This document shows, one piece after another, positions 55,552 through 64,000 of a stretch of 64,000 nt of DNA (positions are counted from its first letter, which is position 1; each line of letters starts with the position of its first letter). The position numbers were made by a program, and so were the translations under genes. The DNA comes from Trametes villosa (taxonomy: Eukaryota; Basidiomycota; Agaricomycetes; Polyporales; Polyporaceae): NCBI GenBank assembly GCA_002964805.2, contig PUDQ02000016.1, positions 806,001 through 870,000 of the forward strand, written 5' to 3'. The notes beneath the pieces were generated by a model. The model was not told the origin of the DNA. It saw nothing but the letters and a program-made list of their open reading frames with translations, and searched no databases.

Positions 55552-57616
55552 CTAGGAATTCGTTCCATTCACGTAAGGCGCGCAAACGTTGGGGTCGTGT
55601 ACTTGAGAAGGATCCTTCGTCAGGAAGCCTCGCTTCACACCCTCCAGATACGACCTTGAGCATAGACATCAGTAAGGGAACACACCCTCAATACCATTGT
55701 ACACGTACCACTGGCGCGCGAGATCGCCGGCCTGCTGAGAGATCTCGACCTTGAAATTCCAGAACTGCGACAATTGTTCACCTCGGCGACACATACGGTA
55801 GATTTGAAAGCACTCACGACCCATCCCTTGCCCTTGCTGTAAGCGAGCTTCTGAGCATCAGCCCACTTGAAGAGGAAGTCGTCCGTCGCGGTGAACTGCG
55901 TCGGCAGGCCCCATTCGCCGAACCAGAGCGGGCTGTCCCCGAGCGCAGCGTCGGCCTCGACGCGCTTCAGGTTGCAGATGCTCGCCAGGTACGCGTCGGG
56001 ATTGGCATCGGCGACACCCTTGAGGAAAATGAGATGCGATTCGCGATACATAGGGGCGGAGAACTTACACCAAAGCTGTAGTACAGGTGGTTGTCGTACC
56101 CTTGCGGCCCGATTTGAGCATCAGCGGGGTTCGCAGGGTTGTTGAACTGCCAGTTGATATCCATGAAGCTATTCTCGAGGGTTAGTCTTCGACTGCGTAG
56201 TGAGCGGCATAGTGACTCACTTTGCCACCAACGGTTGCCGGGTATTGCGCAACGGCGACGCCGCGGCGTTGAAGTTGAATATCGACGAGAGGGCCAGCTC
56301 GAACTCGAGCTCGACGAGGATCGGCACCGCCTCCGACAGGGCGGACTTGACCTCCTGGTTGAAAATCTTGCTCGCGCCGACCGTTGCACTGATCGCCGAG
56401 GTGAAGTTCGAGGTGTGCAGCTGGACATCCAGAGACATGCCCGGAACCGGGATGCCGAGGATGAGCTCGACAGCGCGGATCACCTGGACGAAGTTCTTCT
56501 GGACTATAAGGTAAAGGTATGAGTAGCTTATATGAGCTCTAGACATCTTCGGACACTCACAATCGCCGTATCCTGGAGTTTGGTTTGCGTCCATGATAGG
56601 TTCGTTCACCGCCTCGATAGCAAAGACGGAGCCGAACGCAGGGTCGAGATGTGAAAGGGCGGTCATGACCGCAGTCCACACCAACGCACGGTGGTAGTTG
56701 TATTCCGTCTGCTCGTGAGGTCAGCAGCCATGGATGGGGCAATATTTGTATGAAGACGCACATAGAACTGGACATCCGAGGTACAATGGCCCGTGAACGA
56801 CTGCCCGGGCGTCTGCACACCGGGGGGAGCATGGTGGTCCAGGACAGCCTGGATACCGGCGTCCTTGAGCATCTGCAGACCGCGTTGCTGCATTGACCCG
56901 AAAACGAATCAGCGTCACGCGTTGGGAAAACAGTACACTGAGTACTGACGAGATGCTGGATGCCTCCACGTGGATAAAACTCCGTCTTGCGATCAACGAG
57001 TCTCTCGACAATCCAGTATCCGAGCTGCATGCATTGGTTAGGAATACTCTACTCGAGTATTGCACAAATGATGACAAACCGGAACCCGGACGGTGTTGAT
57101 TCCAGCGTCGCGCAGCTGGTTTACATCTTCCTGAGTGAACCATGTCGACCTGAGAGTATCTCAACCACGTGTCCCGCTCGCCATCGTGAATGGACATACC
57201 AGTGCTTCTCGAAGAGTTTGTCCACCGTCTTCGGGTATGCCTGAGCGAAAGCGCTACCCGCGGTTCGCGTCAAGTTGTGGATAGAACACAAGGGGACTCA
57301 TAGACGTACAATTCGGATCCGATGCAATCACCGCAAGAGCTGCACGACTCTCCACCCATGGCCGCCCATTCTAAACAATATCTCGTGAGCCGCGAGACGG
57401 ATCATGGCCAACTGGCACGGGCGAACCTGCTGGGAGCATCCATGGCTCCAAGACCAGCCTATCAACGCGTTGGATCTCAGCCTCTGTCTCTCCACAAAGA
57501 CACTGCGATGCTCACCATGAACCAAGGTTTACGCCGTATATCTTGTCCGGCATGGCCGCAGCCGCCCGACCCAGACACGACGCAACGACAGCACCGACCG
57601 CCAGCAAGGACCGCAT
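55552..57616 (-). CDS. Secreted glycoside hydrolase family 5 (glucan beta-glucosidase type)
   Basis: Thirteen exons: 57616-57516, 57458-57427, 57370-57310, 57253-57200, 57149-57080, 57024-56950, 56887-56762, 56708-56561, 56503-56221, 56168-56069, 56018-55818, 55764-55709, 55654-55552; 469 residues. Signal peptide at 1-21 or so ('LLAVGAVVASCLG'). The family start 'IYGVNLGSWLVLEPWM' is followed by 'EWAAMGG' with a four-Cys cluster, 'GINTVRVPLGYWIVE', the acid/base Glu in 'EAVNEPIMD' and the nucleophile Glu in 'WFGEWGLPT'. It matches exo-beta-1,3-glucanase-like GH5 enzymes (GH5_9 type) that trim fungal wall glucans; exact linkage specificity is not readable. Exon 2 is only 32 nt. All phases fit. 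Confidence 0.92.
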
Positions 57617-58549
57617 TGGATGATTCGAAGAGGTACGGGGGAACGCCAGGGATACTAGCGTGCGGCACCTGCCTCCAACACGTCGCGTTAAATACTCCCC
57701 TCTACATCCTATTCGCGTCCAGTATGGTCGGCCTGTACGGCTCGGTGCCCACGAGCATGCCCCGCAAGGCCCGCTGCGAGCCTAACGCGTCAGCCTCCGG
57801 TCTTCTATCAGAGCAGGCAGCGCGTGGAACGGAGGGCGGCGCCGGGCGACGCGCGCGCTGGTGAGCATATCGAACGCGAGAGCAGGACACGAGAATGCAC
57901 TCTGAGCAGGACGCGCGCGCGGACAAGGGGCAGCCGCGCGCGGGCCCGCGCCCACGCGACCGTGCCCCCGCGTCAAGTGACCCGGCCCTCGTCCTTCCTA
58001 CCGCCATCGCCGCCCACGTCGTGCCCGTCGCTTGCGCCGCTCTTACGAGAACGGCGAGCGCGGTGGCTCGCTGGCATGTCTAGTTTGCTGTCTGTGCGTT
58101 CTGGAATGCCGTGAATTCTCCGACGGGCTCGTAGGATGCAGCGGACGTGGGCGCGCTCGCCGGGAATGCGGCCCTCCGCGCGTCAGCTGAGGAGGGCACC
58201 GACGCGCTGGTGGACGGGAAGGGGCGGCGAAGTGCTCGGTCGGGTGCTCAGGGCACGATGGGATGCCTTGTCTGGACCAGGTGCGTTTAATGAGCAGGCT
58301 TCTGCGTGTGAGAGGGGGGCGCAATACAGCGGCGGACGGGCTTAGGCCCGGCTCTCGTGTTGCTCAGGCTTCTACGCATCACTTGCCCTCGAATGCGTGG
58401 TGCATGCCCGACCAGAGGATCTCAATAGACGATATGGCATTCCAGTCTCTTCGGTGCGTCATTCGTATTTTCTTAAGCGCCATTCGGGCGAACGTTTGGA
58501 CGTTGAACGTTGCATATCGACTCCATCAGTACGCCTCCAAACCTACAGT
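57617..58549. other. Intergenic region
   Basis: About 0.9 kb upstream of the GH5 gene. GC-rich, only shadow frames, no RNA gene or repeat recognised. Confidence 0.45.
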
Positions 58550-59345
58550 AGTGCAATGGAATCGCCTAGCAGCGTCAACGGCGCCGAACTCCCATTCCCA
58601 CCCGAGATTCTGCTCGCCACCAGAGCCTGCATACCGCTCTCCGACGAACCTGCACACGCACGTCCGCCTCTACAAGGCGCACCCCTCCATCGCCGCATTC
58701 TACGCCTGGGAGCAGAATCCGGATCGCCTCTAGGACCTCTCCTGCTGGCACTGCGCCGTGGGCGCGATCCGGGACGACTGAGATGTCGGGTTAAAGCCGC
58801 TTTGAAGGCTGCAAGACGTCCGGGTAAGCAATGCAGGCGTCTGCAGCACTCTCCCACCTTCGTCGCCCACTGGAGAGGGCTGCATCCGATTTCCCTGTTT
58901 GCTGATGGCCAGGTACCTGTGCGATTCGCCGCTTCCCGCAGTGTTTGTATCGAACCTACCCCGAACCCTAGAAGAGAACACGCATTGGGCTGAAGGGTCG
59001 TATTCGTAAGTCCAATATGAATTCGCGCGCCCGGTAATGACCGGTACCCTCGAGGGCCGAGGTGTCTGTACGCCTCCCGTCCTGACATGCTTCCCCGGCT
59101 ATCTGACCTTTCTGCCCCCGTCGACGAGGAGCAGATCATCCGAAAGGCAGTGAGATGCTCACAGATGCTCACTCAAGGTTCCATCTCGAGCAACGTGTTT
59201 GCGTGCCGATGCCAATATTGCATTCATGTGTCAAGGCTTCCATCCGAATACATGAACATCCTCACCGCATACAAGTAGCCCGGCTTCATTTCGGGAGCAC
59301 TTGAAGCTAAGGAGTGGAATGCGCTCATGCAGTGGTACATGTCTG
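58550..59345 (+). pseudogene. Remains of a decayed unknown gene
   Basis: Coding-like peptides appear in order but in different frames and interrupted by stops: 'VNGAELPFPPEILLAT', then 'HTHVRLYKAHPSIAAFYAWE' followed by a stop and 'DLSCWHCAVGAIRDD', then 'FVAHWRGLHPISLFADG', and finally 'SISSNVFACRCQYCIHVSRL' with 'PSEYMNILTAYK' running into a stop and more similar sequence. Some breaks could be introns, but at least two in-frame stops have no nearby splice signals. The protein family is not recognised. Confidence 0.35.
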
Positions 59346-59465
59346 CGTGAGCCGAGATCCGAGTGACTTGCCGAGGAGCATATTACTAGTAGTGCGCGTC
59401 GTGCGCGGGTAGGCTAAGGAACCGGTTCCGCCTCCCAGCAAACCCATCCTCTGTCTTGCTCCACT

Positions 59466-61537
59466 ATGTCGCTATCCCAGATAAATGCCACACCCCCGAA
59501 GATGTTCAATGACGTTGACACAGTCCCGTCTTCGAGTTCAGTTGCACAAGGCGCGTCTTCGACTACCCAGTCGAGTGACGCACAAGGCGCGCCGTCGACT
59601 ACCCAGCCTGATGACGCTAGGCGGTATGTGTCAGCTACTACATAGCCGCAGAACGCGATTGTTCTCATACGCGACCGTATCGCAGAGCCACGCGAAACCT
59701 ACTCAAGGATGCCTCAACTATATTCTCGTCTGTATTGTCCTCAAGGCCGTTGCCCGCGGACAAGTCTCCACCGCTTCCATACGTCACTCGCTTCGCTTCG
59801 ATTCGGCCACCTCATTCGCGCGCAAGGATCCCCGGCAACTGTGCGCGTCCCCGCTACCTCATCTACGACGGCCGTCTCCGCTGCGTCAATCAAGATCCCA
59901 GCACACCTCCTGCTGCATACGCCGCTATCTCGTACACTTGGGACCCGAACCCGAAATACGTCATGCGGTGGGGCCGTCGCGTAACGACCCAAGCGCTTCT
60001 TCTCGCCGCGAAAATGGCCGAGTGCACGCCCTACCCGCTCTGGATCGACGCGATATGCATCTGGCAGGATAACGAGCAGGAGAAACAAGAGGAGTTGCGG
60101 AAGATGGGGGACATCTACCGGGGGGCTGCAGAGGTGTTGTGTTTCCTTGAGACCCTCGATTCTGAGACGTGTTCTGCCTTGGACGAGAGAGCCGGAAGAT
60201 ACCCCTACACTCGTGGAACCGCAGGGCGCGATCCCCTTGATGCTACAGAGGGGCCAACGCCCACTGGCAGGGACGCGACAGAGAAAGCGATCACAAGAGA
60301 GAAACTGGTGAAGCTGTTCGCACCTTGGCGGCGGAGGCCAACGCCGAAGGAGCCGATGAAGAAGGCACTCACAAAGGAGGAATTGGTTGAGCAATTGTTC
60401 GCGCATCGGTGGTGGGAGCGCGCGTGGACGTTCCAGGAGGCGATGCTCAACCCCGAAACGTACCTCGTCGGCATCGACTCAGAATGGGGTACTAGTAGGT
60501 ACCCGATCGTCAAGGCGTTGCAACAGTATCTTCCCGTTTTGGAGGAGGGAATAAATCGCGCGAATGTCATGGACGTGCTGCCACTGTGCGGACGAGGTGG
60601 CGCGTTCTGGGACGGCATGCGTATCTTAGCTTCCGCCAAGCACCGGAGAGACCTACTCCATCTCGGCGATGCGATGAGATGCGTCTGGCGGCGCGACGCG
60701 TCTTTGGAACACGATCTCGTCTATTCTCTCGTTGGCATCGTCTGCCTTGACTCGCAGGTGGAACCCTCGTATCGCAAGTCGTTCGACGTTGTGCTACTCG
60801 AGCTTTACCAGGCGGCCATCTCGGTTGGCGACTACACCTGGATCCCTTGGTGCTTCGCCATTCCCTGTCGGACCCGCAAGTTCGGCATGGGTCTGATCCC
60901 AAAACCAGAGCACATCGTGGAGTGGCCCGTCGACTCATCACAAGAATGGAGAAACGTCTCGTCGTCCAAACTCCCTATCATGGCGGACTACAAGCTACCG
61001 CGAGCGGGTGTCACCCTTCCACTCCAGGATCTCGGCACCGTCCAGTCGTGCACTATGCTCGCTCCCCTGGATACGGTCGCACACCTGCGCGAGCTCGGAT
61101 TGGAGCGCCCTGACATGCATACTTTGCTCTCCGGATCAACCCTCGACGGCCTCTCATTACCCGAAAGGCAGCTATTGTCCAACTACTTCGACGTAACTCG
61201 ATGCCGCACCAAGGCCTGGGACGAGTTAGCCAAAATGCGTCTCAAGTGCGGACCTGAGGAGACTCCCCGCTTACCCGAGTCGAGCCTCTTTGTCATCTCG
61301 TGTCAGGAAAGCGTGATGGTGCTAAGGGCGGACTGGGCGGCGCTGATTGGTGCGGGCGCGGTCGTCGCCGCATTGCCTGTGCAGCCAGAAAACTATAACC
61401 TTGTCGAAAGGGTGTATTATGGATGTATCTACGAGGAAACTAACGTGGGCCAAGCACGCGTGCTCGCCACTGCTCCGTTGTACGTACTATGTAAACAGGT
61501 GGTGGATCGTCCCTGGCGTGTTAGGGATGTTGTCTGA
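59466..61537 (+). CDS. HET-domain (heterokaryon incompatibility-type) protein
   Basis: Two exons, 59466-59623 and 59686-61537 (a later acceptor at 59745 would also keep frame); 669 residues. The HET domain begins at about 131 ('YAAISYTWDPNP') and continues with 'LWIDAICIWQDNEQEKQEEL', 'MGDIYRGAAEVLCFL' and, after a ~60-residue Lys/Thr/Pro insertion, 'HRWWERAWTFQEAML'. HET proteins act in non-self recognition and regulated cell death in ascomycetes; in basidiomycetes they are numerous and mostly uncharacterised, so a role in allorecognition or defence is inference. The N-terminal 50 residues contain two copies of an A-Q-G-A-[SP]-S-T-T-Q repeat. No NACHT, TPR or other partner domain is seen. 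Confidence 0.88.
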
Positions 61538-61543
61538 CACCTT

Positions 61544-61562
61544 CCCCCCGCCCCCCCCCCCC
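61544..61562. repeat. Poly-C tract after the HET gene
   Basis: C6-G-C12 starting 7 bases after the HET stop codon. Such runs are prone to length errors in assembly. Confidence 0.8.
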
Positions 61563-61631
61563 TTCGGACTGCAGCTGGCTCCATAATATTCGCCCCTCAT
61601 GTATGATACGTATGTTACATATGTGCAAATA

Positions 61632-61803
61632 CTGTACCGTCACGACCTTAGGCGACGTCCCATGTCCCGAGGCCCTCGGGCGCCTACCGCATATGGCAGG
61701 TGACCTGCCATATATGGTATCTCACCTGCCAAATCGAGCGTAGACGCTCGTATAAACCCTAGACTAGGAGTTTGTCGCGTCGCCTAAGGTCGTGACGGTA
61801 CAG
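61632..61803. mobile_element. MITE with perfect terminal inverted repeats and TA target sites
   Basis: Bases 61630-61656 are the exact reverse complement of 61779-61805 (27 bp). Taking the outer TA on each side (61630-61631 and 61804-61805) as target-site duplication leaves a 172-bp element with 25-bp inverted repeats starting CTGTACC. TA duplication and size fit a Tc1/mariner-type MITE. An internal near-palindrome (atatggcagg/cctgccatat, about 61691-61714) could form a cruciform. No coding capacity. Perfect ends suggest recent insertion. Confidence 0.82.
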
Positions 61804-62657
61804 TACCCTAGCCGTTAATGTTCGGCACCGCTCAGTGTTCCGGGAAACAGACCCTAACGCCTTTACGAGTGTTTGAAATTGAGACTTGAAACGTTGACTA
61901 TGAGACCGTTTATACGGCCTTTTACTCGACAGGATCCAAATCGCCGCACGAACTCACTACGATCCCTGCCGATGCGACGTATTACTTACACCCTCACTCG
62001 TGCTCGTTCCCCGTTACGAATGGTTCATAGCGACACCTTGCGGTTCACCGTGATTCACCACGGCACCTCCGCAAAACGCATTGTTGTACCGGTGCTGTAT
62101 GCCAGTGATCCCCTATATTTCCCTGAGGCGTTGATTTCTGTTGCTCAGTCGTGCACCGTGCGAACGTTGGAAAAGACCTTTCGTTCCTTACCGTTCACTT
62201 GAAGGACCATATATATACAAAAGAACCTGTGAAGATCCTGGCCGCATTTTAACCTCTCACGGTATGGTTCACTGAGATTCTAGCCCAGTTCCGACCGAGC
62301 GAAGTTGTTAGTAAGTATATCCATACAGCATACAGGACGCCTAGTATACGTGGGAGGTGCTCGCGGTTTCCCCGATTTTTCTGTGTTGCTTGAGTTCTTT
62401 ACGCGGTTTGCGTCGCGCAAGGCGCCGATCCAAAGATTCCGGCAACAGCTGTATGTATCGAGTTCGATGGGTTCTGCACCCACCAGACATTAGGTGATAC
62501 TACATGAGTGTTCGGCCTAAAACGTTCGTAGTCGCAACGTGTGGATACACAACTTCTATCCCATGGATCTTGCATATTCTACAATGCATATCCAGAACCC
62601 AACCAAAACCCAAAAAGCCCGAACTCGCAGCCGCACCTCCTCGCTCAGCGCTCACAC
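61804..62657. other. Intergenic region between the MITE and the lipase gene
   Basis: About 0.85 kb. A 109-codon frame at 61873-62202 (+) is basic and unrecognised; I do not call it a gene. Nothing else found. Confidence 0.45.
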
Positions 62658-63812
62658 TCAGCACCCCATCTGCACGCCATTATACGGCCCATCATGGTTG
62701 CTCTCATCTCCCTCAAAGATATTGCCCACGTCTCCGACGATGCACTGCCCGCTCGTGTTGTCCTGCCCCGGGCACGCGACCCACGCGTTCGAGTCCTGGA
62801 TGTGCAGCTCGCCCGCGGGGTGGTGGAAGCCGAGGAAGCGCCCGGGGAGGATCGGCACGAAGTCCTCCTTGTTGTTGATGTGCGTGACGGAGATGGGCTG
62901 CGCGTCGACATAGTTGGCGAACGCCTGGTTCCCGACGCGCGGGAGGCCGTACCCGATGAAGGACACTTTCGCGCTGGGGACGTGCAGCGGGAGGAAGACC
63001 GCGTCGAGCAGGGAGATCGCCGCGCCTGCGAGCGAGAGTGTGAGTTAGGCGTAACGCAGGCAGAGGTGTGCGCGGCTTACCGAGCGAGTGGCCGGTGAAG
63101 ACGACGTTCTTCGTCCCGAACGTGCTCATCGTTTGCTGCACAGCTGCCAGTACGGCGCTTGCCGTTCTATATACCGGTGAGTCCCCGCCCAACGGCTGTT
63201 CAGAAGGTAAGCCGCTCACTTTGCCTGTTCTCCGGCGAACCCGTTGTGCGCCTTGACCGAAGAGCTAACGCCGGGGAACAGAGTAGAGTCCAGCTTCTCA
63301 AGGATGATATCACCATCGGTAAGCAAGGGCATACTGTCGCACACCGCTCAAAGTCAGCTCCGCATCCGCTCTATATGCGCTCGTGCTCACATCTCCGAAG
63401 TGTCCGTGCCCTGGTGGGAAACGATCACGGTGTTCAAAGTTGGGTCGAACCCAACAAACCCTGTCCACCCGTCAGCCTCCGCACATACGCAGCTGACCCA
63501 ATTCTAATAGTAAACTTACAGAACTGGACGTCGTCGCCGTCACCGCCCGCCGCGACGGGCTTGAACCCCGGGTTCGCCTCGCAGTTCGCGCCGCACGTCC
63601 ACGTCTTCGTGACCGACGCCGCGCAGTACCCCGCGCTCGCGTAGTGCGAGAACGGCGTGAACGACGCGATCTCGGCGTTCGACACGACGGTAATCGACTG
63701 GCGCCGAACGAGCCGACGCCGCCTCCGGAGTCGGGGCGGCTGACGCGAAGTGGGCGAGCCCGAGGCTGACCAGCGCAGCTTTCAGCCACAGACGACGAGG
63801 TCCGGAGGTCAT
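62658..63812 (-). CDS. Secreted class 3 lipase, with an apparent one-base frameshift
   Basis: Exons 63812-63520, 63460-63391, 63333-63220, 63166-63081, 63025-62658. Family landmarks: 'NAEIASFTPFSHYASAGYC', 'FDPTLNTVIVSHQGTDTSE', the nucleophile elbow 'GHSLGGAAISLL', 'GYGLPRVGNQAFANYV', the acid in 'INNKEDFVPILP', and His in 'FHHPAGELHI'. It hydrolyses triacylglycerol or other esters outside the cell. The ATG at 63812 opens a good signal peptide ('WLKAALVSLGLAHFASA'), but the mature frame ('RRQSITVVSNAEI', a Kex2-like RR site) is one base off. The exons total 931 nt, not a multiple of three, so there is one extra base in about 63690-63715, within a GGCGGCGTCGG run. Either a sequencing error or a disabled allele. 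The rest is intact, about 310 residues. Confidence 0.85.
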
Positions 63813-64000
63813 GGTGCGGACAGAGAGGGGTGGCGGTGGCTGGCACGAGACGGCGCAGGGGGAGGCAGCTGCAGGCAGAACGCGGATGCGAGTGCGGATG
63901 CTGGTGCGGGCGCCCGGAGCGGCAGAGCGGATGAGGAAGCGTATCCGAACGAGGGGACGAGGGGGCGTAGAGGGGCGCGCCGATCGCGACTCTTATACAC
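63813..64000. other. Upstream region of the lipase gene, window end
   Basis: 188 bp of GC-rich leader/promoter for the minus-strand lipase. No further gene seen before the window ends. Confidence 0.4.

Noticed and set aside
58920..58965. Possible tRNA B-box-like sequence on the minus strand
   Set aside because: A GGTTCGA core is present but no matching A box, acceptor stem or anticodon arm could be built around it.
61873..62202. 109-codon plus-strand open frame after the MITE
   Set aside because: Basic, unrecognised, no promoter or splice evidence.

Overview
The window looks like nuclear DNA of a mushroom-forming basidiomycete (Agaricomycetes, probably Polyporales). The reasons are GC-rich coding sequence, genes broken by many 50-70 bp GT-AG introns with CTRAY branch sites, a lanosterol synthase and Rho-type signalling proteins of basidiomycete character, a Plavaka-family DNA transposon, and F-box and HET-domain proteins typical of these fungi. 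No virus, plasmid, CRISPR or bacterial operon is visible. Gene models below were built by joining reading frames at splice sites with matching phase; CDS spans run from start to stop codon and include introns.

Layout. 0.8-2.9 kb: a protein with four Cys/His modules of unknown function. 4.1-21.2 kb: an accessory block with three paralogous F-box/zinc-motif genes, all on the minus strand. Two of them lie in a ~3.4 kb duplicated unit, and a two-gene Plavaka transposon (7.6-14.0 kb) has inserted into the upstream flank of the first. 21.6-30.0 kb: a compact housekeeping cluster of TGS1 (snRNA/snoRNA cap hypermethylase), mitochondrial GatA amidotransferase, MAK11-like WD40 ribosome-biogenesis factor and GPATCH1-like splicing factor. 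30.0-34.1 kb: about 4 kb with no recognisable gene. 34.1-36.4 kb: amino-acid permease. 37.2-39.7 kb: a second tandem duplication with an unknown gene and a shortened paralogue. 40.0-41.6 kb: ABP140/METTL-type tRNA methyltransferase. 41.9-48.2 kb: a large Rho1 exchange factor with DEP, two tandem DH domains, PH and CNH. 48.6 kb: U6 snRNA. 48.9-52.0 kb: lanosterol synthase. 52.5-55.1 kb: a secreted protein with seven His/Asp-rich repeats. 55.6-57.6 kb: secreted GH5 glucanase. 58.5-59.3 kb: remains of a decayed gene. 59.5-61.5 kb: HET-domain protein. 61.6-61.8 kb: a MITE. 62.7-63.8 kb: secreted class 3 lipase with an apparent one-base frameshift.

How genes relate. There are no operons. Several neighbours share short intergenic spaces: GatA/MAK11 and METTL/RhoGEF are head-to-head, and MAK11/GPATCH1 are tail-to-tail with 55 bp between stop codons. 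TGS1, GPATCH1 and U6 all belong to snRNA/splicing biology, but their proximity need not mean co-regulation. The Rho1 exchange factor, the GH5 glucanase and sterol synthesis all concern the cell surface. The most unusual items are the two-gene Plavaka element, the tandem-DH exchange factor, the His/Asp-repeat secreted protein and the repeated Cys/His modules in the first gene.
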